A stretch of 33,314 nucleotides of DNA from Stenotrophomonas africana (GTDB lineage: Bacteria; Pseudomonadota; Gammaproteobacteria; Xanthomonadales; Xanthomonadaceae), in assembly GCF_013004645.1 (NCBI RefSeq), contig NZ_JABEME010000023.1:1-33314 (forward strand), written 5' to 3'. The notes beneath the pieces were generated by a model, which worked only from the letters and a program-made list of their open reading frames with translations, was not told the DNA's origin and made no database searches. Positions 17,123 to 25,673 of the stretch are shown in pieces. Each line of letters begins with the position of its first letter. Within the stretch, counting starts at the first letter, position 1. The translations under genes and the position numbers were made by a program.

Positions 17123-17583
17123 GCTACGCCAGCAATGATGAAATCCGCGGCGTCCTGATCCAGGCCGGCAATGAGCGTGTGCTGCTGCCCAATGCCACGG
17201 TGGCCGAAATGATGTCGCGCGTGCCGGTGCAGCCGGTCTCCGATGCCCCGCACTGGCTGGTTGGCGAAATCGGCTGGCATGGCTGGCAGGTGCCGCTGGT
17301 ATCGTTCGCACGCCTTTCGGGACTGGGCGAGGAGGCGGTGGCCGGCCACAACAAGGTGGTGGTGCTGAAGGCCCTGAGCGGCAACGCGCAGCGCCCCTAC
17401 TATGCACTGCTGACGCAGAATTTCCCGCAGCTGATCTCGGTGCCGCGCGATGGCCTGCTGGCCGACGCTTCGGAGGAAACCCTGCCGCAGATCGTGCACA
17501 TGCGCGTGCTGCTGGGTGAGCAGAGCGCGTTGCTGCCGAACCTGGACGCACTGGAAGCCGCACTGGATTCGCTGGCGGCCTGA
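17119..17583 (+). CDS. chpC: CheW-like coupling protein ChpC
   Basis: 154-residue CheW-fold protein, last gene of the operon, overlapping the chpB stop by four bases (ATGA). CheW-like features include VLIQAGNERVLLPNATVAEMM, WLVGEIGWHGWQVPLVSFARL and a C-terminal MRVLLGEQSALLPNL strand. In P. aeruginosa ChpC is a second adaptor that may plug other receptors into ChpA. A SMAG repeat pair follows, then the convergent rsmE. Confidence 0.85.
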   Translation: MSYASNDEIRGVLIQAGNERVLLPNATVAEMMSRVPVQPVSDAPHWLVGEIGWHGWQVPLVSFARLSGLGEEAVAGHNKVVVLKALSGNAQRPYYALLTQNFPQLISVPRDGLLADASEETLPQIVHMRVLLGEQSALLPNLDALEAALDSLAA

Positions 17584-17609
17584 TCGGCAATCCGCCGGTC
17601 GGATTCCCG

Positions 17610-17673
17610 GTAGTGCCGGCCGCTGGCCGGCAACCTCATGATCCCGTAGATGCCGACCAGCGGCCGGCACCAC
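17610..17673. repeat. Inverted SMAG repeat pair between chpC and rsmE
   Basis: GTAGTGCCGGCCGCTGGCCG begins at 17610. An inverted partner ends near 17673 (CAGCGGCCGGCACCAC). Each has its own GCCGGCC-type stem, and the two can also pair with each other. It lies exactly between convergent genes, where it could fold in both transcripts. Confidence 0.85.
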
Positions 17674-17685
17674 CACGAATCTGCC

Positions 17686-18423
17686 TTATCCCAGATCGCC
17701 CAACCGCGCCTGCAATGCTGCAATCGCGGCCAGGCCGGCGGTTTCCGTGCGCAGAATGCGCGGGCCCAGCTGCAGACCCTGGAAGCCAGCGGCTTCCAGT
17801 TGATCACGGTCGCGCGGCGACCACCCTCCTTCCGGACCGATTGCAATCACGATACCCGCGGCAGGTGCGGCGTCCAGCGTCGACAGCCGATGCGCGCCCT
17901 GCGGATCCAGGGTCAACCGCAGCGTATCCACCGGTAGTGCTGCCGTCGCCTGCGCCAGCGACAGAGGCGAGCCCACCTGCGGGATGCGCGCGCGCCCGGA
18001 CTGGCCACAGGCCGAGGTCACAACATTGTTCCAGTGCGCCACGCGCTTCTCCGCGCGAGCTGCATCAAGCTTCACCTCGGTGCGCTCGGCGTTGACCGGA
18101 ATGATCGCCGCCACGCCCAGTTCGGTGGCCTTCTGCAGGATCAGGTCCATCTTCTCGCCACGGGCGATGCCCTGCAGCAGGGTGATCGCCAGCGGCGATT
18201 CATTGGCGATGGCCTGCACGGCGTCGATGCGGACCTGCACCTCGCGTTTGCCGGCCACCGTCAGCGTCGCGCTGTAGTCGTTGCCATCGCCGTTGAACAG
18301 CACGCAGGTATCGCCCTCGCGCAGGCGCATCACCCGTACCAGGTGGTTGGCCGTCTCTTCCGGTAGGGTCACGGTCTGGCCGCTGTGCAGCGCCAGGTCG
18401 ATGGGGCAGCGGGTCACGCGCAT
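17686..18423 (-). CDS. rsmE: 16S rRNA (uracil-1498-N3) methyltransferase RsmE
   Basis: 245-residue SPOUT-fold methyltransferase placing the m3U1498 mark on 16S rRNA using S-adenosylmethionine; family length is about 243. An N-terminal PUA-like domain (HLVRVMRLREGDTCVLFNG) is followed by the knot domain with KMDLILQKATELGV, IAIGPEGGWSPRD and LGPRILRTETA, all RsmE signatures. It overlaps the 3' end of bioA by 10 bases, so it is translated from the bioA transcript or its own start. Confidence 0.95.
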   Translation of the reverse strand: MRVTRCPIDLALHSGQTVTLPEETANHLVRVMRLREGDTCVLFNGDGNDYSATLTVAGKREVQVRIDAVQAIANESPLAITLLQGIARGEKMDLILQKATELGVAAIIPVNAERTEVKLDAARAEKRVAHWNNVVTSACGQSGRARIPQVGSPLSLAQATAALPVDTLRLTLDPQGAHRLSTLDAAPAAGIVIAIGPEGGWSPRDRDQLEAAGFQGLQLGPRILRTETAGLAAIAALQARLGDLG

Positions 18424-19805
18424 GCAATCGCCTCGTCAATCGCTGCCAGCGTGGTATGTGCCAGCAGCTCCAGTTGTTCGTCATCCACGCAGTAGGGTGG
18501 CATCCAGTACAACACGTCGCCCAGCGGACGCAGCACCACGCCACGTTTCAGCGCGGCCTTGTAGGCGTGCAGGCCCAGCCGCAGTGCCGGGTCGAACGGC
18601 GTGCGTTTGTTGCCGTCGCGCGACAGCTCGAACGCCACCACCATGCCGGCCTGGCGCACGTCTGCCACGTGCGGATGGTCGTTGAACGGTGCCGCCAGCG
18701 TACCCATCACCGAAGCGATGCCGCGGTTGCGGGCGATCACATCGTCGTCGCGGAAGATGTCCAGTGTCGCCAGCGCGGCCGCGCAGGCCAGCGGGTTGCC
18801 GGTGTAGCTGTGCGAGTGCAGGAACGCGCGCTCGCGCGAGTCGTCGAGGAAGGCGTCGTACAGCGCCTGCGTCGCCAGCACGGCGGCCAGTGGCAGGAAG
18901 CCGCCGGTCAGGCCTTTCGAGAGGCACATCAGGTCCGGCATCACCCCGGCCTGTTCGCAGGCGAACAGGGTGCCAGTGCGGCCGAAACCGGTGGCGATCT
19001 CGTCGGCGATCATGAATGCACCGTGCGCATCGCACAGTTCGCGCACCCGCTGCAGGTACACCGGGTCATGCATGCGCATGCCGCCCGCGCACTGCAGGCG
19101 TGGCTCCAGGATCACCGCACAGATCTCGCCCGGATGCTGGTCGAACAGCGTGGCCAGGCCATCGGCGGCCTGGCGCGCGCGATCCGCTGCACTCTGGCCG
19201 GGCTCGGCCAGGTAAGCGTCGGGCGAGGGCGCGAACAGGCCTTCGGCCAGCAGCGGCGCGTAGACGCGGCGGTACAGCGGGATGTCCGCCATTGCCAGCG
19301 CGCCAAGGGTCTCGCCGTGGTAACCGTTCTCCAGTGCGATGAAACGCGTGCGCCGCGGTTCCCCACGGTTCTGGAAATACTGGAAGGCCATCTTCAGCGC
19401 CACTTCCACGCCGGCGGAGCCGTTGTCGGCGTAGAACACCTTGGCCAGCGGTTCGCGGCCAGGCTGGCGCGGGGCCAGTGCCAGCAGGCGTTCAGCCAGG
19501 GTGATGGCCGGCTCATGGCCGAACCCGGCCAGCATCACCTGTTCCAGCTGCGTGGCCTGGGCGGCGATGGCCCCCCCGATGCGCGGTTCGGCATGGCCGA
19601 ACAGGTTGGTCCACCAACTGCTGACCGCATCCAGGTAGCGGTTGCCATCGTGGTCGATCAGCCATGCACCATCGCCACGGGCGATCGGCACCAGGGGCAG
19701 GGTGTGCGGGTGTTCGCGCATCTGCGTGCACGGGTGCCACAGCACCTGCAGGTCGCGTTGCCGCCAGTGCTGGGCCAGCGGAGAGGGGGTTGGGTCTGCT
19801 AGCAT
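18414..19805 (-). CDS. bioA: Adenosylmethionine-8-amino-7-oxononanoate aminotransferase
   Basis: 463-residue class III PLP aminotransferase making 7,8-diaminopelargonate in biotin synthesis with SAM as amino donor. The N-terminal HPCTQM and DAVSSWWTNLFGHAEPRI blocks are BioA-specific. ADNGSAGVEVALKMA binds PLP phosphate, IADEIATGFGRTG holds the PLP Asp, and K297 (CLSKGLTGG) is the Schiff-base lysine. It is slightly longer than E. coli BioA (429). The ATG at 19805 is preferred over an in-frame start 33 bases upstream, which lacks family similarity; neither has a strong ribosome site. It is divergent from nudE. The other bio genes are not in the window. Confidence 0.93.
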   Translation of the reverse strand: MLADPTPSPLAQHWRQRDLQVLWHPCTQMREHPHTLPLVPIARGDGAWLIDHDGNRYLDAVSSWWTNLFGHAEPRIGGAIAAQATQLEQVMLAGFGHEPAITLAERLLALAPRQPGREPLAKVFYADNGSAGVEVALKMAFQYFQNRGEPRRTRFIALENGYHGETLGALAMADIPLYRRVYAPLLAEGLFAPSPDAYLAEPGQSAADRARQAADGLATLFDQHPGEICAVILEPRLQCAGGMRMHDPVYLQRVRELCDAHGAFMIADEIATGFGRTGTLFACEQAGVMPDLMCLSKGLTGGFLPLAAVLATQALYDAFLDDSRERAFLHSHSYTGNPLACAAALATLDIFRDDDVIARNRGIASVMGTLAAPFNDHPHVADVRQAGMVVAFELSRDGNKRTPFDPALRLGLHAYKAALKRGVVLRPLGDVLYWMPPYCVDDEQLELLAHTTLAAIDEAIACA

Positions 19806-19882
19806 TTCGGGCTCATGAACATGTTGCTGCCTGCACATTCTATCGGCCCCGGCGCAGGCGCCGGCCGCCGCGGAGATTCCGC

Positions 19883-20446
19883 ATGAACGATGACCGTGCC
19901 GGCCGTCGCTTGCCGATCATCCATCGGATCACCGATGAGGAGAACGGCCCCTTCCAGCGACAGCACCTGGACCTGGAGTTCTCCAACGGCGAGCGCCGCC
20001 GCTTCGAGCGTCTGGTCAGCCGGGGCCATGGTGCAGTGGTGGTGGTGCCGATGCTCGACGACGAGACGGTGCTGCTGGTACGTGAATACGCAGCCGGCAT
20101 GCACCGCTACGAACTGGGGCTGGTCAAGGGCCGGATCGATGCCGGCGAGACCCCCGAGCAGGCCGCCGATCGCGAACTGAAGGAGGAGGCCGGTTACGGC
20201 GCGCGCCGGGTCGATGTGCTGCGCGCGATGACCCTGGCCCCGACCTACATGAGCCACCAGTCGTGGCTGGTGGTGGCGCGGGACCTGTACCCGGAAAAGC
20301 TGGCCGGCGACGAGCCGGAAGAACTGGAAGTGGTGCCCTGGAAGCTGGCCGAGCTGGATCAGCTGATGCTGCGCGAAGACTTCTCAGAGGGACGCTCGCT
20401 GGCGGCGCTGTTCATCGCCCGCCAGTGGCTGCAGGGAACGCGATGA
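19883..20446 (+). CDS. nudE: ADP-compound Nudix hydrolase NudE
   Basis: 187 residues, the length of E. coli NudE (186), which hydrolyses ADP-ribose, NADH and Ap3A-type compounds. The Nudix box is complete: G83, E89, R97-E98, E101-E102, G104. NudE-type context includes RGHGAVVVVPM and YELGLVKGRIDAGE. The ATG at 19883 has GGAG about 8 bases before it; the frame extends upstream to 19664 but that part is antisense to bioA. It overlaps cysQ by four bases (ATGA). The nudE-cysQ pairing is also seen in pseudomonads and supports the call. Confidence 0.9.
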   Translation: MNDDRAGRRLPIIHRITDEENGPFQRQHLDLEFSNGERRRFERLVSRGHGAVVVVPMLDDETVLLVREYAAGMHRYELGLVKGRIDAGETPEQAADRELKEEAGYGARRVDVLRAMTLAPTYMSHQSWLVVARDLYPEKLAGDEPEELEVVPWKLAELDQLMLREDFSEGRSLAALFIARQWLQGTR

Positions 20447-21246
20447 TCAAACTGACCACGGACCTGCGCGAGACCGCCATCGCCATCGCCCAGCAAGCCG
20501 GACAGGCCATCATGCAGGTCTATTCCGATGGCTTCGACGTGCAGATCAAGGATGACGACAGCCCGCTCACCAGTGCCGACCTGGCGGCCAACCAGGTCAT
20601 CGAGCAGGGCCTGCAGCAGCTGACCCCGGATCTGCCGATCCTGTCCGAGGAGTCGGCCCAGGTCACGTGGGAGCAGCGCCGCCATTGGGGCGCGTACTGG
20701 CTCGTCGACCCGCTTGACGGTACCCGCGAGTTCATCAAGCGCAATGGCGAGTTCAGCGTCAACATTGCGCTGATCTACCAGGGGGCGCCGGCCTTCGGCG
20801 TGGTGCTGGCTCCGGTGACCGGCATCGTCTGGCATGCCATGCGTGGCGAGCTGGCCTATCGCCGGCAGGGCCTGCATGACACCGTGCTGCGTACGCGCAC
20901 ACCGGCCACCGCGCCGCTGCGCGTTGCCGCCAGCCGCTCGCACCGCTCACCGGAAACCGAAGCGCTGCTGGCGAGGATGGGGCGCATCGAGACCATCGCG
21001 CAGGGCTCGTCGCTGAAATTCTGCCGGATCGCTGAAGGTGGCCTGGATGTCTACCCACGACTGGGCCCGACCTCCGAATGGGATACGGCCGCCGGCCAGT
21101 GCGTACTGCACGCCGCCGGCGGAGCGGTGCTGTCGGCGGCGACCGGCAAGCCGTTCCGCTACAACCGCCGTGAGACCCTGTTGAATGGCGATTTCATTGC
21201 CCTTGGTGATACCAGCCTGCCGTGGCGCGACTGGTTGTCCGACTGA
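20443..21246 (+). CDS. cysQ: 3'(2'),5'-bisphosphate nucleotidase CysQ
   Basis: 267-residue inositol-monophosphatase-fold enzyme removing the 3' phosphate of PAP made during sulfate assimilation. Metal-site motifs are present: EES at about 69-71, DPLDGT at 89-94, and the C-terminal SEWDTAAGQ at 211-219. It begins within the nudE stop (ATGA overlap), and 13 bases separate it from mazG. Confidence 0.93.
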   Translation: MIKLTTDLRETAIAIAQQAGQAIMQVYSDGFDVQIKDDDSPLTSADLAANQVIEQGLQQLTPDLPILSEESAQVTWEQRRHWGAYWLVDPLDGTREFIKRNGEFSVNIALIYQGAPAFGVVLAPVTGIVWHAMRGELAYRRQGLHDTVLRTRTPATAPLRVAASRSHRSPETEALLARMGRIETIAQGSSLKFCRIAEGGLDVYPRLGPTSEWDTAAGQCVLHAAGGAVLSAATGKPFRYNRRETLLNGDFIALGDTSLPWRDWLSD

Positions 21247-21259
21247 CCCTGGAGGCCGC

Positions 21260-22099
21260 ATGAGCGCGCACGAGACCCCCACCACCGGCAGTGCAGCCAG
21301 CAACGAACTGGAGCGCCTGCTGGCGATCATGGCGCGCCTGCGCGATCCGCAGGGCGGCTGCCCCTGGGACCTGGAACAGAACTTCGCGACCATCGCGCCG
21401 TACACCATCGAGGAAGCCTACGAGGTGGCCGATGCGATCGACCGCGGCGACCTGGATGATCTCTGCGACGAACTCGGGGACCTGCTGCTGCAGGTGGTGT
21501 TCCATGCGCGCATGGCCGAGGAGCAGGGCGCCTTCGCCTTCGCCGAGGTCGCACGCGCGATCAGCGACAAGATGCAGCGCCGTCACCCGCACGTGTTCGC
21601 CGATGTCAGCGTCGACGATGCCGACGGCGTGACGCGTAACTGGGAGGCGATCAAGCGTGCCGAGCGCGCGGCCAAGGGCGAGCAGGATACCTCCGCGCTG
21701 GCCGGCATCTCGCGCGGCCTGCCGGAATGGCAGCGTGCAGTGAAGCTGCAGTCGCGCGCGGCCAAGGTCGGCTTCGACTGGCCTGGCCCGCTACCGGTGC
21801 TCGACAAGGCCGCCGAGGAGCTGCAGGAGCTGCGCGAGGAATTCGAGCGCGACGGCACCGCCGCCAACAAGGGGCGCCTGCAGGAAGAACTGGGCGATCT
21901 GCTGTTCGTCTGCGCCAACCTGGCGCGCCATGCCGACATCGATCTGGGCGCGGCACTGCGCGGGGCCAACCACAAGTTCGAACGCCGCTTCCGTGCGATG
22001 GAAGCGCAGGCCGAAGCGCAGGGCAGCGCGTTGGCGACACTGGATCTGGATGCGCAGGAAGCGCTGTGGCAGCACGCGAAGGCGGCGGAGAAGGCGTGA
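21260..22099 (+). CDS. mazG: Nucleoside triphosphate pyrophosphohydrolase MazG
   Basis: 279-residue tandem-domain MazG, which cleaves NTPs to NMP and pyrophosphate and is linked to (p)ppGpp control in E. coli. The N-terminal domain has CPWDLEQ, then E51/E52/E55 (TIEEAYEV) and E71/D74 (DELGDLL). The C-terminal domain repeats the pattern (LQEELGDLLFVCANLARH) after the NW..IKRAER linker, as in E. coli MazG (263). GGAGG at 21251-21255 fixes the ATG at 21260. Its stop overlaps the GTG of the next gene (GTGA). Confidence 0.94.
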   Translation: MSAHETPTTGSAASNELERLLAIMARLRDPQGGCPWDLEQNFATIAPYTIEEAYEVADAIDRGDLDDLCDELGDLLLQVVFHARMAEEQGAFAFAEVARAISDKMQRRHPHVFADVSVDDADGVTRNWEAIKRAERAAKGEQDTSALAGISRGLPEWQRAVKLQSRAAKVGFDWPGPLPVLDKAAEELQELREEFERDGTAANKGRLQEELGDLLFVCANLARHADIDLGAALRGANHKFERRFRAMEAQAEAQGSALATLDLDAQEALWQHAKAAEKA

Positions 22100-22425
22100 A
22101 GACGCTCGGGCTGTTCCTGCTGACCGCGCTGGCCGAGATCGTGGGCTGCTATCTGCCCTGGTTGTGGCTGCGCAAGGAAGGCAGCATCTGGCTTCTGCTG
22201 CCGGCGGCCGCCAGCCTGGCCCTGTTCGCCTGGCTGTTGACCCTGCACCCGACCGCCAGTGGTCGGGTCTATGCCGCCTACGGTGGCGTCTACATCGGCA
22301 CCGCGCTGTTCTGGCTGTGGCTGGTCGATGGCATCCGTCCCAGCCGCTGGGACCTGCTCGGTGCCGCGCTGTGCCTGGCTGGCATGGCGGTGATCATGTT
22401 CGGCCCGCGCACCTCATCGGTGTAG
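22096..22425 (+). CDS. YnfA/UPF0060 family small membrane protein
   Basis: 109 residues with four predicted helices (about 3-22, 29-48, 58-76, 83-102). The motif TALAEIVGCYLPWLWLR and the VYAAYGGVYIGTALFWLWLVDG block are typical of YnfA/UPF0060, an SMR-like fold often linked to small-molecule export; substrate unknown. It starts at a GTG overlapping the mazG stop by four bases. Its stop codon TAG is part of the GTAG head of the following SMAG repeat. Confidence 0.88.
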   Translation: MKTLGLFLLTALAEIVGCYLPWLWLRKEGSIWLLLPAAASLALFAWLLTLHPTASGRVYAAYGGVYIGTALFWLWLVDGIRPSRWDLLGAALCLAGMAVIMFGPRTSSV

Positions 22426-22497
22426 CGTCGAGCCAGGCTCGGCCGCTCTCCTTCCGACCGCGCTGGCGCGCGAAAGCCGAGCATGGCTCGGCTCTAC
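22422..22497. repeat. Inverted SMAG repeat pair
   Basis: GTAGCGTCGAGCCAGGCTCG starts at 22422. The inverted unit GCCGAGCATGGCTCGGCTC ends in TAC at 22497. The GTAG at 22422-22425 supplies the stop codon of the ynfA-type gene. Confidence 0.85.
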
Positions 22498-22549
22498 AAG
22501 GTCAGCGATGGTGCATGATGGGGGCGCCCCTGGTTCCCGGAGCATGCGC

Positions 22550-22852
22550 ATGTCCCGCTTCGCCAGCTTCCGCGAGTTCTATCCGTTCTATCTCAGCGAG
22601 CACCGCCACCCGGTCTCGCGGCGCCTGCATTTCATCGGTAGCTGTGGGGTGCTGCTGCTGATCGTGGCAGCCCTCCTGCGCGGGCAGCCGATGCTGCTGC
22701 TGGCGGCGCTGCTGTGCGGCTACGCTTTCGCCTGGGTCGGCCATTTCTTCTTCGAGAAGAACCGTCCGGCGACCTTCCGGCATCCGCTGTATTCATTCAT
22801 GGGCGACTGGGTGATGTTCGCCGATATCCTGCGCGGGCGGGTGCTCTGGTAG
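22550..22852 (+). CDS. DUF962 / Mpo1-like membrane protein
   Basis: 100-residue protein of the DUF962 (YGL010w) family. Yeast Mpo1 of this family is an ER iron-dependent dioxygenase that alpha-oxidises 2-hydroxy fatty acids. The His motifs RHPVSRRLHFIG and GHFFFEKNRPATF are present, with two hydrophobic helices (about 27-43 and 47-62). GGAG at 22539-22542 fits the ATG at 22550 better than the one at 22544. Bacterial function is not established. Confidence 0.8.
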   Translation: MSRFASFREFYPFYLSEHRHPVSRRLHFIGSCGVLLLIVAALLRGQPMLLLAALLCGYAFAWVGHFFFEKNRPATFRHPLYSFMGDWVMFADILRGRVLW

Positions 22853-22918
22853 CTCCGCTGTGCCCACCGCCCTCACGCGCTATGCTGGGGCCTGGGCGAC
22901 ATAGATAAGGAAAGCGCG

Positions 22919-23878
22919 ATGTTCCCGACCATGTTCTTTACCGTGGTACTGGCCTTTGTGGCCGTGGTGATCCTGTTCAAGGCGGTGCGGATGGTCCCGC
23001 AGGGGTATGAATGGACCGTTGAGCGCTTCGGCCGCTACACCCACACCATGACACCGGGCCTGCACTTCCTGATCCCGATCGTCTACGGCGTCGGGCGCAA
23101 GGTGAACATGATGGAGCAGGTGCTGGACGTACCCAGCCAGGAAGTGATCACCAAGGACAATGCCGCCGTGCGTGTGGATGGCGTGGTCTTCTTCCAGGTC
23201 CTGGATGCGGCCAAGGCCGCCTATGAGGTGGCCAACCTGGAAGTGGCGATGATTGCCCTGGTGCAAACCAACATCCGTACCGTGATCGGCTCGATGGACC
23301 TGGACGAGTCGTTGAGCCAGCGCGAGGTGATCAATGCCCAGCTGCTGAGCGTGGTCGACCATGCCACCAATCCCTGGGGCGTGAAGGTCAACCGCATCGA
23401 GATCCGCGACATCCAACCGCCGCGCGATCTGCTGGATGCGATGGCGCGGCAGATGAAGGCCGAGCGCGAAAAGCGCGCGCAGATCCTCGAAGCGGAAGGT
23501 TCACGGCAGTCGGAGATCCTGCGCGCCGATGGCGAAAAGCAGGCTACCGTGCTGGAGGCTGAAGGCCGTCGCGAAGCCGCGTTCCGCGATGCCGAGGCGC
23601 GCGAACGCCTGGCCGAGGCCGAAGCGATGGCGACCAAGGTGGTGTCGGCCGCGATTGCCGAGGGGGACGTGCAGGCGATCAACTACTTTGTCGCGCAGAA
23701 GTACGTGGAAGCGTTCAAGGAACTGGCCAGTTCGCCGAACCAGAAGCTGGTGCTGATGCCGATGGAGGCCAGTGGCGTGATCGGTTCGATTGCGGGCGTG
23801 GCCGAACTGGCGAAGCAGGCGCTGGCCAGCCAGGACAACAAGGCCGCCGGCAAGCGGCCGCCGCCGCTCGGAGGCTGA
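22919..23878 (+). CDS. qmcA: SPFH/stomatin-family membrane protein QmcA
   Basis: 319 residues. One N-terminal helix (about 3-21) is followed by the SPFH/band-7 domain (about 25-190; QGYEWTVERFGRY, TPGLHFLIPIVYGVGRKVNMMEQVLDVP) and an Ala/Glu/Arg-rich coiled coil (about 185-245). The length is near E. coli QmcA (305). A strong AAGGAA ribosome site (22907-22912) fits the ATG. Such proteins form ring or raft assemblies in the inner membrane and often interact with FtsH. It sits just before an NfeD gene, the usual slipin-NfeD pairing. Confidence 0.92.
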   Translation: MFPTMFFTVVLAFVAVVILFKAVRMVPQGYEWTVERFGRYTHTMTPGLHFLIPIVYGVGRKVNMMEQVLDVPSQEVITKDNAAVRVDGVVFFQVLDAAKAAYEVANLEVAMIALVQTNIRTVIGSMDLDESLSQREVINAQLLSVVDHATNPWGVKVNRIEIRDIQPPRDLLDAMARQMKAEREKRAQILEAEGSRQSEILRADGEKQATVLEAEGRREAAFRDAEARERLAEAEAMATKVVSAAIAEGDVQAINYFVAQKYVEAFKELASSPNQKLVLMPMEASGVIGSIAGVAELAKQALASQDNKAAGKRPPPLGG

Positions 23879-23879
23879 C

Positions 23880-24323
23880 ATGCGCTGGGAAGTCGTCGGT
23901 TGGGGTGCGTTGGCGCTGCTGCTGTTCGCGGCAGAGGCGTTGGCACCTGGCGCGTTCATGCTGTGGATCGGCATTGGCGCAGCGGCCGTGTTCGTATTGG
24001 TTGCGGTGTTCAGCGGCATTCCGTTGCTGTGGCAGGTCGTTGCCTTCGTCGTGCTGAGCGTGGTTTCGATCCAGTGCTACCGGCGCTGGGGCAAGGCAAG
24101 GGCGCGGCCCAGCGATGCACCGTTGCTCAACCGCCGCGCCGAACAGCTGGTCGGTCGGGTGGTGCCCTTGCAGCAGGGCATCATCGGCGGGCAGGGCCGG
24201 GTCAGCATCGATGATGCGTACTGGCAGGTCAGTGGTCCGGAACTGCAGGCCGGCAGCCTGGTGCGGGTGGTGGCGGTGCAGGGCAGCACGCTACGGGTCG
24301 AGGCTGCAGACCGCCCCCTGTAG
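23880..24323 (+). CDS. NfeD-family membrane protein (YbbK/short NfeD type)
   Basis: 147 residues: about three helices in the first 70 (LALLLFAAEALAPGAFMLWIGIG; VFVLVAVFSGIPLLW; VVAFVVLSVVSI), then a soluble OB-fold (about 85-147; LVGRVVPLQQGIIGGQGRVSI), which in the family binds the stomatin partner. It has no ClpP-like protease part. GGAGG at 23870-23874 and a 1-base gap from qmcA indicate coupled translation. Its stop TAG is again part of a SMAG GTAG head. Confidence 0.88.
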   Translation: MRWEVVGWGALALLLFAAEALAPGAFMLWIGIGAAAVFVLVAVFSGIPLLWQVVAFVVLSVVSIQCYRRWGKARARPSDAPLLNRRAEQLVGRVVPLQQGIIGGQGRVSIDDAYWQVSGPELQAGSLVRVVAVQGSTLRVEAADRPL

Positions 24324-24381
24324 AGCCGAGCCCACGCTCGGCGCCCACACGAAGAGCCGCCGAGCATGGGCTCGGCTCTAC
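24320..24381. repeat. Inverted SMAG repeat pair
   Basis: GTAGAGCCGAGCCCACGCTC begins at 24320 and an inverted unit ends CGGCTCTAC at 24381. The two halves are nearly complementary over about 22 bases. The GTAG at 24320-24323 contains the nfeD stop. Confidence 0.87.
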
Positions 24382-24467
24382 AGCTCCGGCGCTGCGCTGC
24401 GGCACGCCTGCGGGCGACCGATCTGGGATAATGGGGATTCTTGTTTCCTCTGCTGCCGGACCCGGTC

Positions 24468-25580
24468 ATGACCCAGAAGACGCTGCTCAACGATACCCAC
24501 CGCGCCCTTGGCGCCAAGATGGTCGATTTCGGGGGTTGGGACATGCCCATCCACTACGGCTCGCAGCTCGACGAGCACCACCTGGTGCGTCGCCAGTCCG
24601 GTGTGTTCGACGTCAGCCACATGACCGTGGTCGACCTGCGCGGTGACCAGGTCAAGCCGTTCCTGCGCCGCCTGCTGGCCAACTCGGTCGACAAGCTGAA
24701 GGTGACCGGCAAGGCGCTGTACTCGTGCATGCTGAATCCGCGCGGCGGCGTCATCGACGACCTGATCGTCTATTACCTGGGCGACGACTTCTTCCGCATG
24801 GTGGTCAATGCCTCCACCCGCGAAAAGGATCTGGCCTGGCTGCGCGAGCAGGCCGCACCGTTCGGCGTTTCCGTCGAGCAGCGCCCGGACCTGGCCATCC
24901 TCGCCGTGCAGGGTCCGCAGGCGCGCGACATCGTCATCGGCCTGGTCCGCGAAAGCGACCGCGCAGCGCTGGCCAAGCTGGGCCGCTTCGCCGCCCTGCA
25001 GGTGCAGTCGGATGACGGCGTCGAGCTGTTTGTCGCCCGCACCGGCTACACCGGTGAAGACGGTTTCGAGATCCTGCTGCCGCAGGACGCCGTGGTCGCG
25101 TTCTGGAACCGCCTGCTGGCGGCGGGCGTGAAGCCGGCCGGTCTTGGCGCGCGCGACACCCTGCGCCTGGAAGCCGGCATGAACCTGTATGGCCAGGACA
25201 TGGACGAAGAGATCAGTCCATATGAAGCGGCGCTGGCCTGGACCGTGTCGCTGGACGAAGGCCGCGACTTCATCGGCCGCGACGTGCTGGAAGCGCAGAA
25301 GGCTGCCGGTACCGCGCGGCAGATGATCGGGCTGGTGATGGACGAGAAGGGCGTGCTGCGCCACGGCCAGGCGGTGACCACCGCCGGTGGCCAGGGCGAG
25401 ATCCTGTCCGGCACCTTCTCGCCGACCCTGGCCAAGGGGATCGCCTTCGCCCGCGTACCGGCCGGTGAGCTCGGCGAAGTCACCGTCGACATCCGCGGCC
25501 GGCAGGTGCCGGTGCGCGTGGTCAAGTTCCCGTTCGTGCGCGAAGGCCAGGCCCAGCCCGGTGTGCTCGCCGACGCCTGA
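24468..25580 (+). CDS. gcvT: Glycine cleavage system T protein (aminomethyltransferase)
   Basis: 370-residue tetrahydrofolate-dependent aminomethyltransferase, releasing ammonia and methylene-THF from the lipoyl-bound intermediate on GcvH. Family blocks: MVDFGGWDMPIHY, FDVSHM (substrate region), NASTREKD, TGYTGEDGFEI, GLGARDTLRLEAGMNLYGQD and ISPYEA. The ATG at 24468 is chosen; a TTG start at 24441 would add nine residues with no family support. GATAAT at 24427-24432 could be a -10 box. gcvH follows after 93 bases; gcvP is not in the window. No glycine-riboswitch-like fold was recognised in the short upstream gap, which is mostly SMAG repeat. Confidence 0.95.
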   Translation: MTQKTLLNDTHRALGAKMVDFGGWDMPIHYGSQLDEHHLVRRQSGVFDVSHMTVVDLRGDQVKPFLRRLLANSVDKLKVTGKALYSCMLNPRGGVIDDLIVYYLGDDFFRMVVNASTREKDLAWLREQAAPFGVSVEQRPDLAILAVQGPQARDIVIGLVRESDRAALAKLGRFAALQVQSDDGVELFVARTGYTGEDGFEILLPQDAVVAFWNRLLAAGVKPAGLGARDTLRLEAGMNLYGQDMDEEISPYEAALAWTVSLDEGRDFIGRDVLEAQKAAGTARQMIGLVMDEKGVLRHGQAVTTAGGQGEILSGTFSPTLAKGIAFARVPAGELGEVTVDIRGRQVPVRVVKFPFVREGQAQPGVLADA

Positions 25581-25600
25581 TCCGAACATGCCGGTCGTCA

Positions 25601-25631
25601 CTGACAGCAGTGGCGGCCGGTTGGTTACACT
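25601..25631 (+). promoter_or_regulatory. Candidate gcvH promoter
   Basis: CTGACA (25601-25606) and TACACT (25626-25631) resemble sigma-70 boxes, though the 19-base spacing is long. They lie in the 93-base gcvT-gcvH gap and would allow gcvH to be transcribed separately. Confidence 0.35.
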
Positions 25632-25673
25632 AGCCCCGTTTTTTCCACCCCTGCATATCTCTGGAGCAGTCCC

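Noticed and set aside
24382..24467. Glycine riboswitch upstream of gcvT
   Set aside because: The gap after the SMAG pair is under 90 bases and shows no tandem aptamer-like conserved core.
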